A DNA stretch of 64,000 bases, from contig NZ_JAAEDH010000009.1 in NCBI RefSeq assembly GCF_018128965.1, forward strand, positions 62,001-126,000. Reading direction: 5' to 3'. Both the position numbers and the translations under genes were made by a program. The notes below the pieces were generated by a model. It was given only the letters and a program-made list of their open reading frames with translations, was not told where the DNA came from and did not search any database. Below, one piece after another: positions 17,220-26,156 of this stretch (positions within the stretch are counted from its first letter, which is position 1; every line of letters begins with the position of its first letter). The stretch is from Plastoroseomonas arctica (lineage in GTDB: Bacteria > Pseudomonadota > Alphaproteobacteria > Acetobacterales > Acetobacteraceae).

Positions 17220-17271
17220 GCTCATCTCTCCTTGGTCCCGTCTGCCAGGAAGTTTGCAAGAACCACGCCGC

Positions 17272-18252
17272 TCAGGCGGCGAGGGCGTGTTCATCGGCGA
17301 GATCCCAGACGAGCGTGGCGCCCTGCCCCAGCGCGACGGGCGCGGCGTGGAAATCCGCATCCGCCAGCAAGGCCTCCGCCTCGGTTCCGTCGGCGGCCGC
17401 GACCACGACGCGCACCGCGGCGCCCAGGTATTCCAGTGCCGAGACCTGCCCCGCATGCTGCGGGCCGTTTCCGGCCGCCGCCAACCGCATGCGATCCGTT
17501 CTTACCGCGAACGACCCCTGCGCGCGCGCGAGCACGTTGTGGCCGCCGATGAAGCGCGCGACGAAGGATGAGGCCGGCTTCTCGAACACCTCGCGCGGCG
17601 GCCCCGCCTGAGCGATCCGCCCGTGATCCATGACCACGGTGAGGTCGGCCAGCGCCATCGCCTCCTCCTGGCTGTGCGTCACGTGGATGAAGCTGATGCC
17701 GAGCTCGCGTTGCAGGCGCTTCAGCTCCTCGCGCATCTTGGCGCGCAGAAAGGGGTCGAGCGCCGAAAGCGGCTCATCGAGCAGCAAAACGCGGGGCTCC
17801 GTGATCAGCGCGCGCGCCAACGCGACACGCTGCTGCTGCCCGCCCGAAAGCTGCGCCGGCAGCCGTTCGGCCAGGTGGCTGAGGTGCACGAGCTCGAGGA
17901 ACTTGTCGGCCCGCGCCAGGCGCTCGACCTTCGCCACCCCGCGCATGCGCAGCCCGAAGGCGACATTGTCCCGTGCCGACAGATGCGGGAACAGCGCGTA
18001 GCTCTGGAACATCATCGCCGTGCCGCGCTTGGCAGGCGGCAGGGCGGTCACGTTGCGGCCCGCGAGCAGGATGTCGCCCTCGCTCACCTCCTCATGACCC
18101 GCGATCATGCGCAGCGTGCTGGTCTTCCCGCACCCTGATGGGCCGAGCAGGCAGGTGTAGGAGGCCGGCGGTATGACCAGGTCGATGCCATCCACCGCGA
18201 CCGCGCCGCCGCCATAGCGCTTGGTCACCGCGATCAGTTCAACATCGTTCAC
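17272..18252 (-). CDS. Polyamine-type ABC ATP-binding protein (PotA-like)
   Basis: 326 aa. Walker A GPSGCGKTST (about residue 37), Q-loop MMFQSYALFPHL, signature LSGGQQQRVALARAL, Walker B LLLDEPLSALDP and switch HVTHSQEEAMALAD are intact. A C-terminal TOBE-type regulatory domain (about 240-326) follows, as in PotA and FbpC. It is the first gene of the potA-D-B-C order; the gap of 140 nt to the dipeptide importer upstream contains no recognised gene and is where this operon's promoter should lie. Confidence 0.92.
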   Translation of the reverse strand: MNDVELIAVTKRYGGGAVAVDGIDLVIPPASYTCLLGPSGCGKTSTLRMIAGHEEVSEGDILLAGRNVTALPPAKRGTAMMFQSYALFPHLSARDNVAFGLRMRGVAKVERLARADKFLELVHLSHLAERLPAQLSGGQQQRVALARALITEPRVLLLDEPLSALDPFLRAKMREELKRLQRELGISFIHVTHSQEEAMALADLTVVMDHGRIAQAGPPREVFEKPASSFVARFIGGHNVLARAQGSFAVRTDRMRLAAAGNGPQHAGQVSALEYLGAAVRVVVAAADGTEAEALLADADFHAAPVALGQGATLVWDLADEHALAA

Positions 18253-18392
18253 ATGCGGCTCCTGGGATCACGAGGGCGATGCTAGCCAGACGAGGCCCTG
18301 GCCGCCAACGCCACCCGCGCCACCAATCGCCATCCCGGCGCATGGTCCTGCCGCGAACAGGCGCAGCCTGCCCAAGGCACAGGCAGTGCGCG

Positions 18393-19964
18393 TCAGGCGC
18401 CGACCACCATCCGCCCGGGGACCGACGCCAGCAGGCTGCGCGTATAGGGATGCCTCGGGTCGGAGAAGACGGTGCCGACCCTGCCCTGCTCCACCACCGC
18501 GCCGCGCTGCATCACCGCCACCTCGTCGCAGATCTGCGCCGCGACCCGCAGGTCATGCGTGATGAACAGGATCGACAGGCCGAGCCGGGCCTGGAGATCG
18601 CGGAGCAGCGCGAGCACCTGCGCCTGCACGCTGACATCGAGAGCGCTCACCGGCTCATCCGCCACCAGCACGCGCGGCTTCATCGCCAGGGCCCGAGCGA
18701 TGCCGATGCGCTGGCGCTGCCCGCCGGAGAATTCATGCGCAAACCGAGTCACGGCGGCGGCATCCAGGCCCACGAGTTCGAAAAGGGCCCGCGCCTCCGC
18801 CATGGCCTGCGCGCGCGCCATTCCCATCGCCATCGGGCCCTGCGCCACCTGCTCGCCCACCCGGCGGCGCGGGTTGAGCGAGGCGTAGGGGTCCTGGAAC
18901 ACCATCTGCACCAGCCGCGCCGCGGCGCGCCGTCCCTTCGGCATCGGCGCGCCGGCAATGCGGATGACCCCGGCGTCGGCGCGCAACATCCCCGCGACGC
19001 ATCGCGCCAGGGTGGACTTGCCCGACCCGCTCTCCCCCACGATCCCGAGCGTGCTGCCGGCCCGCAGCACCAGGGAAACGTCGTCGAGCGCCCGCACTGG
19101 CTGGCGTCGTTGGAGCAGGCCCCGCGCGCCATAGGTCTTCACCAGGCCCTCGATCTCCAGCACGCGCTCCTCGCTCAGCGCGCGCGGCGGCGGCGCCTGC
19201 AGCTTCGGCACGGCGGCGAGCAAGGCGCGGGTATAGGGATGCCGTGGCGATTCGAGCACCTCCATGGCGCTCCCCTGTTCCACGATCACGCCGCGCTGCA
19301 TGACCGCCACACGGTCCGCGATCTCCGCCACCACGCCGAAATCATGGGTGATGAACAGCACCGCCGTTCCGCGCCGCGCCTGCATCGCGCGGATCAGGGC
19401 CAACACCTGCGCCTGCGTCGTGACGTCGAGCGCGGTGGTCGGCTCGTCGCAGATCAGCACCTCCGGCTCCAAGGCGAGCGCCATCGCGATCATCACCCGC
19501 TGCCGCTGGCCGCCCGACAACTCATGCGGATAGGCGCGCAACGCACCTGGCGGGTCCGGCAGGCCCACCTCCTCCAAGGCGCGCAGGCTGCGCGCGGCGA
19601 TCTCCTCGCTCCCCAGATCCGTATGCACGCGCCACATCTCGGCGATCTGGGCGCCCACCCGCATCAAGGGGTTCAGCGCAGTCATCGGCTCCTGGAACAC
19701 CATCCCGATGCGGCAGCCACGCAACGCGCGCCAGGCATCCCCGCGCAGGACCACGCCACCCAGGCTGATCTCGCCGGCGACGACCGCAAGACCCGGCGCC
19801 AGGAGGCCCATGATGGCAGAGGCGGTGACGGATTTGCCGGAACCGCTTTCGCCCACGACGCACAGGATTTCGCCAGCGGCCAAGTCGAACGACACGTTAT
19901 CGAGCGCCAATGCGCGATCGGCGGAGGGTGGCAACGCGACTGATAAGCCAGCGACCCGCAGCAC
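18393..19964 (-). CDS. Fused dipeptide-type ABC ATPase (DppD-DppF in one chain)
   Basis: 523 aa with two complete ATPase domains. First: Walker A GESGSGKSVTA (about residue 38), signature LSGGQRQRVMIAMAL, Walker B LICDEPTTALD. Second: GESGSGKSTLARC (about 315), FSGGQRQRIGIARAL, LVADEPVSALD. Each is followed by the oligopeptide-family C-terminal motif ending HPYTRALLA / HPYTRSLLA. Separate DppD and DppF proteins are the commoner arrangement; the fusion fixes a 1:1 heterodimer. It is the last gene of the dpp set, separated from dppC by a palindromic repeat (19971-20021). Confidence 0.94.
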   Translation of the reverse strand: MLRVAGLSVALPPSADRALALDNVSFDLAAGEILCVVGESGSGKSVTASAIMGLLAPGLAVVAGEISLGGVVLRGDAWRALRGCRIGMVFQEPMTALNPLMRVGAQIAEMWRVHTDLGSEEIAARSLRALEEVGLPDPPGALRAYPHELSGGQRQRVMIAMALALEPEVLICDEPTTALDVTTQAQVLALIRAMQARRGTAVLFITHDFGVVAEIADRVAVMQRGVIVEQGSAMEVLESPRHPYTRALLAAVPKLQAPPPRALSEERVLEIEGLVKTYGARGLLQRRQPVRALDDVSLVLRAGSTLGIVGESGSGKSTLARCVAGMLRADAGVIRIAGAPMPKGRRAAARLVQMVFQDPYASLNPRRRVGEQVAQGPMAMGMARAQAMAEARALFELVGLDAAAVTRFAHEFSGGQRQRIGIARALAMKPRVLVADEPVSALDVSVQAQVLALLRDLQARLGLSILFITHDLRVAAQICDEVAVMQRGAVVEQGRVGTVFSDPRHPYTRSLLASVPGRMVVGA

Positions 19965-19970
19965 GACTAA

Positions 19971-20021
19971 AAGACGGGGGAAAAGAATTTCCCCCGGACC
20001 CCCGATCTTTTATTTTTATCC
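19971..20021. repeat. G5A3 palindrome copy 1, inside the dpp operon
   Basis: AAGAC, then GGGGGAAA (19976-19983), loop AGAA, TTTCCCCC (19988-19995), GGACCCCCGATC and a T-rich tail TTTTATTTTTATCC (20008-20021). The same block occurs at 33858-33908 and, inverted, at 34046-34095. Here it lies between dppC and the fused ATPase gene, with the hairpin followed by TCTTTT on the transcribed (minus) strand, so it could act as an intra-operon attenuator. Confidence 0.85.
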
Positions 20022-20028
20022 GTGGGCG

Positions 20029-20859
20029 TCACCGCGAAGCCAGTCGAGGATTGAGGGCGTCGTTGAGACCCTGGCCGACGAGGGAGACGCCCAGAATCGA
20101 GAGCAGGATCGCGACGCCAGGTATCGCGGAGACGTACCACTCGCTGCGCAGCACCGTCCGGCCAAGGCCGATCAGATTGCCCCAGGACGGCACATTCGGG
20201 TCGGAGAGCTGCAGGAACGCCAGCGCGCTCTCCAACAGGATCGCCACCGCCATCACCACGCTCGCATAGACGATCACGGGCGGCAGCGCATTCGGCAGCA
20301 CCTCGCGAAAGATCAGGTGCGCGTCCGACAGGCCCTGCATCCGGCAGGCAGCCACGTAGTCGCGCTCGCGCAGTGTCAGGAACTCGGCGCGCGTCAGCCG
20401 CGCGACCGGCGGCCAGGCGACGACGCCGATGGCGATCACCACCGTCACAAGGTCCGACCCGAACACCGCCACCAGCACGAGCAACAGCAGGAAGTTCGGC
20501 AACGTCTGGAACGCCTCCGTCACCCGCATCAGGACCGTGTCCACCACCCCGCCATAGAAGCCCGCAAGCGCGCCGAACACGATGCCGATCACCACTGCGA
20601 TCAGCGTTGCGACACCCCCGATCAGCAGCGAAATCCGCGCGCCATGGAACAGCTGCGCCGCGATGTCCCGCCCCGAGGGATCGGTCCCCAGCCAGAATCG
20701 CGGATTGGCACCCGGCCACTGCAAGGGACGCCCGGCGAGACCCAGCGGATCGGCCGGAAACACCAGCGGCGCCACCAGTGCCATCAGCACCACTGCGCCA
20801 AGCAGCACAGCCCCCGCGACAGCCACGGGATTGCGCAGGAAGGCATGCAACGCCCGCAT
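20029..20859 (-). CDS. Dipeptide-type ABC permease (DppC-like)
   Basis: 276 aa. An N-terminal helix (LRNPVAVAGAVLLGAVVLMAL), the OppC-type segment LAGRPLQWPGANPRFWLGTDPSGRDIAAQLFHGAR, then five helices; the EAA loop is VAACRMQGLSDAHLIFREVLPNALPPV. It forms the channel with DppB. Its ATG overlaps the dppB stop by one base (TGATG). Confidence 0.93.
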   Translation of the reverse strand: MRALHAFLRNPVAVAGAVLLGAVVLMALVAPLVFPADPLGLAGRPLQWPGANPRFWLGTDPSGRDIAAQLFHGARISLLIGGVATLIAVVIGIVFGALAGFYGGVVDTVLMRVTEAFQTLPNFLLLLVLVAVFGSDLVTVVIAIGVVAWPPVARLTRAEFLTLRERDYVAACRMQGLSDAHLIFREVLPNALPPVIVYASVVMAVAILLESALAFLQLSDPNVPSWGNLIGLGRTVLRSEWYVSAIPGVAILLSILGVSLVGQGLNDALNPRLASR

Positions 20860-21830
20860 CAGCCGACAATCCGCGGATCGAGCCGCGCATAGAGCAGATC
20901 GACCACGAAATTCACCGCGATCACCAGCAACGCAGAGACGAACACGATGCCCAGCAGCGTGTTCAGATCCCGCTGCACCACGCTCTCATAGGCGAGGCGG
21001 CCCAGCCCCGGCAGGGTGAAGACACTTTCCACCACCACCGAACCGCCGAGCATCGTGCCGGCCTGCAGACCGATCAGCGTCACCATCGGCAGCAGCGCGT
21101 TGCGCAGCACGTGCCGCGCCACGATGCGCGTCTCGGACAGGCCCTTCGCGCGCGCCGTGCGTACGAAATCCATCCCCTGCACTTCCAGCATCGACGCCCG
21201 CATGATGCGCAGCGCAATGGCGAGGAAGATCAGCGCAAGCGTGAGGACCGGCAGCACCAGGTAGGTCGCCGTATCCCAGATCGCGGCCCAGCCGGTGTAG
21301 CCCATCGCCACATCGCCGAACCCGCCCGCCGGCAGCCATTGCAGGTAGACGCTGAACAACACGATCGCCATCAGCCCGAACCAGAAGGAGGGCGTGGCGT
21401 AGAAGATCAGCCCGAGCGTGGAGATCAGCGTATCCGGCCACTGGTTCACTCGTCGCGCGGCGACGACGCCGAGTGCCATGCCGAAGGAGAAGGCGAAGAA
21501 CAGCGCGCCCATCATCAGCAGCAGCGTCGCCGGTAGCCGTTCCAGGATCACGCTCGCGACCGGCTTGCCGTAGATGGCCGAAAAGCCGAGATCCAGCGTC
21601 ACCAACCGCCAGAGATAGGCGCCGAGCCGCGCCGCCACCGACAGATCGAGCCCGTAGAAGCGCCGCAGGTCGGCCGCGATGGCGGCATCGCCGCCGCCCA
21701 TCTGCGCCATTAGCGCATCCACCGTGTCGCCGGGCGCGAGCTGCAGCAGCAAGAACAGCCCCACCAGGATCAGCACCAGCGCCGGCAGCGACGCGGCAAG
21801 CCGACGCAGCGCAAGAAGCAGCAGCTTCAA
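20859..21830 (-). CDS. Dipeptide-type ABC permease (DppB-like)
   Basis: 323 aa, six helices, with the DppB N-terminal block ALRRLAASLPALVLILVGLFLLLQLAPGD, a large periplasmic loop, and the EAA loop RTARAKGLSETRIVARHVLRNALLP. It partners with the DppC-like protein. The start overlaps the substrate-binding-protein stop by 4 nt (ATGA). Confidence 0.93.
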   Translation of the reverse strand: MKLLLLALRRLAASLPALVLILVGLFLLLQLAPGDTVDALMAQMGGGDAAIAADLRRFYGLDLSVAARLGAYLWRLVTLDLGFSAIYGKPVASVILERLPATLLLMMGALFFAFSFGMALGVVAARRVNQWPDTLISTLGLIFYATPSFWFGLMAIVLFSVYLQWLPAGGFGDVAMGYTGWAAIWDTATYLVLPVLTLALIFLAIALRIMRASMLEVQGMDFVRTARAKGLSETRIVARHVLRNALLPMVTLIGLQAGTMLGGSVVVESVFTLPGLGRLAYESVVQRDLNTLLGIVFVSALLVIAVNFVVDLLYARLDPRIVG

Positions 21831-23416
21831 GAGGCCAACCAGGTGTCATGCCAGGACGAAGACGCCCAGCGCGGCGTGTTCCCAGCATTGCGCAGGCGCC
21901 GGTTGAACACGGAGAGAAAAATCTGCTCGATCGGCATCCAGACCGGCAGTTCGGTCTGCACGCGCGTCACGAAGTCCGCATAGAGGGCGCGGCGCCTGGC
22001 AGGGTCTACCTCGGTCGCCGCATTGTCGATCACCTGGTCGATCGCGGCATCGGTCCAGCCCCACTGGTTGGTCCAGGGCGCACCCTGCGGGCTGCCGGAG
22101 CGATACCAGACCGTGGTGCTTACGGCCGGGTCGGAGCGGTATTGGTGCCAGCCGCTGGCGAGGTCGAAATTATGGTCGTTGTAGACGCTGCGCAGGAAGC
22201 CGGCGGCGTCCAGCCGCACGATCTCCACGCGAATACCGACCTCAACCAGCGATTGCTGGATAAAGGTCGCAAACAGCGCGATATCCTCGCCCCAGGGTGC
22301 GGGGCTGAGGCGCAGCGAGAAGCGCACGCCGCCGGCGCCGCGCCGATGCCCCGCCTCGTCGAGCAAGCGGTTCGCAAGCGCGCGGTCGAAACCGTATTGC
22401 GGGCTTCCGGGCGTGTAGTAGTCGGCGCTGACCGAAGGGATCGGCCCAGTCCCCGGCTTGGCGTAGGTGCCCAAGAAGTTCTCGATGAAGAAGGGGATGT
22501 TGATCGCGTGCGCGATGGCCTTACGCACGCGGATATCGGCGAGCTCGGGCTTGCGGAAGTTGAACTCGATGGTGTTGGTCCGCGCATTGCCTTCATTGCC
22601 GCGCGTCGTCACTTCGAAGCGCGGGTCGCGCGCGAGGCGCGTCATGTCCGCCAGCGCGAGCGAGGAGTACGGGCTGAACAGGATCTGCCCCGCCTCCATC
22701 TGCGCCGCGGCCGCCGCTCGGTCGGTCACCACGCGCCACACCACGCGATCGAGGTAGGGCATGCCGTTGCGCCAGTAATTCGGGTTGCGCTCGGCGATGA
22801 TGAACTGCCCGCGCTCATACTGCACGAACTTGAACGGCCCGGTTCCGATGGGCGCGGTGTTCGCCGGGTTTTGGCGGATATCCGTACCCTCATAGACATG
22901 CCGGGGCGAGATGTAGCCGAGGTCCGGCAGGCCGCGCAGCAACAGGCCCAGCGGCATCGGGCGCTCATAACGGAACACCGCCGTGTGCGCGTCCGGCGTC
23001 TCGACTGCGGTCAGGAACTGCTGCAGCGCGGTGCCGTAATTAAGGATCTTCTTCCACATCTCCATGGCGGTGAACTGCACATCCGCCGAGGTGAAAGGCC
23101 GGCCGTCATGCCAGGTGACTCCCTGGCGCAGCTTGAAGGTGATGGCGCGCCCGTCGGGCGTGGTCTCCCAGCTTTCGGCCAGCACGGGGGTGGGGTTGCC
23201 GGCGGCGTCGAGATCGACCAGCGGCTCCTGGATCTTGCCGCCCACGATGTAGACGCCGGTCGATGCCTGCAGCGAGGGGTTGAGGATGCGCTGCTCGGTC
23301 GCGAAATGCACCGTGAGGATGCCACCGCGCCGGGGCGTTTCCTGCGCGATCGCGCTGGCCGGCACCATGGCCGCGCCCGACATCAGGAACACCTCGCGCC
23401 GCGTCGGTCCGCTCAT
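21827..23416 (-). CDS. Dipeptide-type ABC substrate-binding protein (SBP_bac_5)
   Basis: 529 aa from ATG 23416, which has GAGGAG 7 nt upstream; an alternative GTG at 23431 overlaps the VOC gene stop (GTGA). The start MSGPTRREVFLMSGAAMVPASAIAQ is a Tat-like signal peptide. The family-5 fold is marked by ESWETTPDGRAITFKLRQGVTWHDGRPFTSADV (about residue 75-105), the GTGPFKF block and FRKPELADIRVRKAIAHAI. It binds oligopeptides or other solutes in the periplasm; the ligand cannot be deduced. Confidence 0.93.
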   Translation of the reverse strand: MSGPTRREVFLMSGAAMVPASAIAQETPRRGGILTVHFATEQRILNPSLQASTGVYIVGGKIQEPLVDLDAAGNPTPVLAESWETTPDGRAITFKLRQGVTWHDGRPFTSADVQFTAMEMWKKILNYGTALQQFLTAVETPDAHTAVFRYERPMPLGLLLRGLPDLGYISPRHVYEGTDIRQNPANTAPIGTGPFKFVQYERGQFIIAERNPNYWRNGMPYLDRVVWRVVTDRAAAAAQMEAGQILFSPYSSLALADMTRLARDPRFEVTTRGNEGNARTNTIEFNFRKPELADIRVRKAIAHAINIPFFIENFLGTYAKPGTGPIPSVSADYYTPGSPQYGFDRALANRLLDEAGHRRGAGGVRFSLRLSPAPWGEDIALFATFIQQSLVEVGIRVEIVRLDAAGFLRSVYNDHNFDLASGWHQYRSDPAVSTTVWYRSGSPQGAPWTNQWGWTDAAIDQVIDNAATEVDPARRRALYADFVTRVQTELPVWMPIEQIFLSVFNRRLRNAGNTPRWASSSWHDTWLAS

Positions 23417-23427
23417 CGGGTTGCTCC

Positions 23428-24216
23428 TCACAGGGGTTCGAAGACGAGCGCGCAGCCCGTCACCATCATGGGCGCCCGCGCAGTGGTCGCGCCCAGCACC
23501 AGGCCGGCCCCGCCCGTATCGGGCAGCGACGCCGCATCCAGCCCGTAGGCGGCGGCGAGGTCGGCCCGTGTCGCGAAGGCGAAATCGGCGCGTCCGGTGC
23601 CGGTCGGCACCAGGGAGATGGCGCCATCCGTCTCAACCGCGCTCTCGATCAGCGCGGCCATCCCGGCCGCCGCTGCGGCAGGGTCGGGCGACGCGACAAG
23701 GGCGCGCCGGATAGCCGCGACGCCATTCGCGTGGCGTTGCAGATCTGGGATCCACACCGCGTTGCGCGTGTGGTGCTGACAAGCAAAAATACGCATCGCG
23801 CCGGGCGCCAGCGTCTCTGGCCATTGGAACACCGAAAACCGCGCCTCGGTCTCCGCGCCGCCGGGCAGCGGCACCGGCCTTGCGAAATCCATCGGCCCCA
23901 CCGCTTCGATCCCGCGCACCTTCAGCGCTGCCGCACCCGCCGCGGCGTCGGTCGTCGTGAAGGCCGTCCGCGCAAAGCCCTGGCGTCCCGCAAGGAAGTT
24001 GCGCACCCCCTCATTGCGTGGGGTCGGGGCAACCACGCCGAGCAGCTCCACATAATCCTCGCCGAACATGATGGTGTAGTTCGCACTTCCCATCGCCTCG
24101 CTGTGCAGCCCGCGCGGGGAGAGCGTGAAGCCCGCCGCCGCCCAATCGGCCGCAGCGGCATCGAGGTCACGCACCACGATCATCGCGTGATCGATGCCCA
24201 GAATGGTCGTCAGCAT
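23428..24216 (-). CDS. VOC-superfamily protein (glyoxalase-like)
   Basis: 262 aa. It starts MLTTILGIDHAMIVVRDLDAA, the beta-alpha-beta start of a vicinal-oxygen-chelate module with His10 as probable metal ligand, followed by NYTIMFGEDYVELLGV with the Glu ligand. A second, more divergent module follows. Members of this single-chain family (PF13468-like) are usually of unknown substrate. It is the first gene before dppA, overlapping it if the GTG start is used, so it may act on the solute imported by the transporter. Confidence 0.8.
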   Translation of the reverse strand: MLTTILGIDHAMIVVRDLDAAAADWAAAGFTLSPRGLHSEAMGSANYTIMFGEDYVELLGVVAPTPRNEGVRNFLAGRQGFARTAFTTTDAAAGAAALKVRGIEAVGPMDFARPVPLPGGAETEARFSVFQWPETLAPGAMRIFACQHHTRNAVWIPDLQRHANGVAAIRRALVASPDPAAAAAGMAALIESAVETDGAISLVPTGTGRADFAFATRADLAAAYGLDAASLPDTGGAGLVLGATTARAPMMVTGCALVFEPL

Positions 24217-24274
24217 ACGAAAGCCCCTCGTTTGCGGCGATGCTAGACGCGGCCCATGCCGCACCGCAACATGC

Positions 24275-25156
24275 CTATTTGCTGCGGCTCTGCGCCCAGC
24301 CGAGCACGAGGCCGGAGCCGATGATGATGCTCGCGCCGACCCAGGTACCTGCATCCGGCAGATGGTCGAATAGCACCCAGCCGACCCCCGTCGCGCTGAG
24401 CAGCTGCACGTACTGGAACGGAGAGATGATGTTGGCGGGTGCCAGCGAAAGGGCGCGCGCGACGCAATAATGCCCCGTCGCCCCCAGCGTGCCGCAGGCG
24501 AGAAACATCGCCGCATCGCCGAGGCTGCGCGGCGTCTCCCAGATGAACGGCATGAACACCATCAGCCCGATTGCCCCGATCAGCGGCGCCCACAAGGCCG
24601 ATGTCGCCGGCGGATCGAAGGGCGCGACCATGCGCGTCAGGATCTGATAGATCGCATAGGACGTCGCGGAGACTAGGATGAACAGCGACGCCCAGTGGAA
24701 CAGCGCCCCACCCGGCCGGATGACCAGCAGCACGCCGATGAAGCCGGTGACCACCGCGGCCACGCGCAGCTTCGTGGTGCGCTCGCCCAGCAGCGGCCAG
24801 GCCAGCAATGCCACGATCAGCGGCGAGGCGAGCGACACCGCGGATGCCTTGGCCAACGGAATGAACGTCACCCCGTAGAAGAAGCACAGGTTGGAGGTGG
24901 TCAGCGTCGCCGCGCGCGCGAGCTGCAGCTTCGGCCGCCGGCTGCGCAACACCGCGATGCCGCCGGAGGGCATGAACACGGCGGCGAGGAACACCAGGTG
25001 GATGAAGGCGCGCGCCCAGGACACCTGCACCGAGGAATAGGTCACCCCCAGCAGCTTCGCGAAGCCGCCCATGAATGAGAACAGCATCCCCGCGAAGCAC
25101 ATCCAGAGAATGGCGATGAGGATGCGCCGGTCGGGCGGGGCGATTGTCTCGTTCAC
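24275..25156 (-). CDS. EamA/DMT family transporter
   Basis: About 293 aa, ten hydrophobic segments arranged as two EamA repeats (the second begins near LFHWASLFILVSATSYAIYQILTRM). The family exports amino acids, metabolites or drugs. GTG 25156 (VNETIAPP) is one plausible start; another GTG at 25207 would add 17 residues. Neither has a clear Shine-Dalgarno. It diverges from the CitE-like gene at 25251 and lies 58 nt before the VOC gene on the same strand. Confidence 0.85.
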   Translation of the reverse strand: MNETIAPPDRRILIAILWMCFAGMLFSFMGGFAKLLGVTYSSVQVSWARAFIHLVFLAAVFMPSGGIAVLRSRRPKLQLARAATLTTSNLCFFYGVTFIPLAKASAVSLASPLIVALLAWPLLGERTTKLRVAAVVTGFIGVLLVIRPGGALFHWASLFILVSATSYAIYQILTRMVAPFDPPATSALWAPLIGAIGLMVFMPFIWETPRSLGDAAMFLACGTLGATGHYCVARALSLAPANIISPFQYVQLLSATGVGWVLFDHLPDAGTWVGASIIIGSGLVLGWAQSRSK

Positions 25157-25250
25157 GGCGCTTGCACACTGAAGCGCCGGAGCCGATGCGGCAACCGCCC
25201 TCGGCACCGCGCGGGCAGCGGTGCTAGCCTCAGGGCAGGGAGATCACACC

Positions 25251-26153
25251 ATGACGCCAGCGCCGAACCGCAGCTTCCTGTTTGCCCCGGGCGACCATCC
25301 GCGCCGCTCGGAGAAGGTCCTGACGATCGGCGCGGATGCCGCCATACTCGACCTCGAGGACGCGGTGGCGAACAGCGCGAAGGTCGCGGCACGCGATGCG
25401 GTGGTGGCCACCCTGCAGCGCCCGCGCGCCTGCCGCGGTTATGTGCGGGTCAATGCCTTCGAGACGCCGTTCTGCTTCGGCGACATCCAGGCCGTCATCG
25501 GTCCGCGCCTCGATGGTCTGCTGCTGCCCAAGCTCGAATCCGCCGCCCAGCTGATCGGGGTGGACTGGATGGTCGCCGCGCTCGAGCGCGCGCAGGGGCT
25601 GCCCGAGCGCGGCATCGACATCATCCCGATCATCGAGACCGCGCGCGGCCATGATGAGCTCCGCAACCTCATGCAGGCCACGGCCGGCCTCGGCGGACGT
25701 GTGCGCCGCATGGCCTTCGGCGCCGGCGACTACACCCTGGATCTCGGCATCGCCTGGTCGCTGGAGGAGAGCGAGCTCGCCACCATCCGCGCGGACATGG
25801 TGATGGCGAGCCGCAGCGCCGGGCTGGAAGCGCCGCTCGACACCGTCTGGATCGAGCTGCGCGAGACCGAGGCCTTCACGCGCAACTGCGCGCGCAGCGC
25901 AGCGCTCGGCTTCCAGGGCCGCATGTGCATCCACCCCGACCAGATCCCCATCGCCAATGCCGCCTACGCACCGACCGAGGTGGAGGTCGCCCGCGCCCGC
26001 ACCATCGCCGCCGCCTTCGCCGAGGCCGAGGCGCGCGGCCTCGCGTCGATCCAGGTCGATGGCCGCTTCGTAGACTACCCGATCGTCGAACGCGCGCTGC
26101 GCCTGCTGCGCCTGCACGAGAGCATCACCGCCCACGGCGCCGAGCTGCGCTGA
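25251..26153 (+). CDS. CitE-like CoA ester lyase (HpcH/HpaI aldolase family)
   Basis: 300 aa. RSFLFAPGDHPRRSEKV at the start, DAAILDLEDAVA (about 38-49, metal/substrate), YVRVNAFET, LLLPKLES, IPIIETARG with the metal-binding Glu, and GAGDYTLDLG are the CitE/MCL blocks. MCIHPDQI near residue 225 completes the site. Such enzymes cleave malyl-, citramalyl- or hydroxymethylglutaryl-type CoA esters. ATG 25251 is preceded by GGGAGA. It converges on the SDR gene with a gap of 3 nt. Confidence 0.92.
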   Translation: MTPAPNRSFLFAPGDHPRRSEKVLTIGADAAILDLEDAVANSAKVAARDAVVATLQRPRACRGYVRVNAFETPFCFGDIQAVIGPRLDGLLLPKLESAAQLIGVDWMVAALERAQGLPERGIDIIPIIETARGHDELRNLMQATAGLGGRVRRMAFGAGDYTLDLGIAWSLEESELATIRADMVMASRSAGLEAPLDTVWIELRETEAFTRNCARSAALGFQGRMCIHPDQIPIANAAYAPTEVEVARARTIAAAFAEAEARGLASIQVDGRFVDYPIVERALRLLRLHESITAHGAELR

Positions 26154-26156
26154 GCG

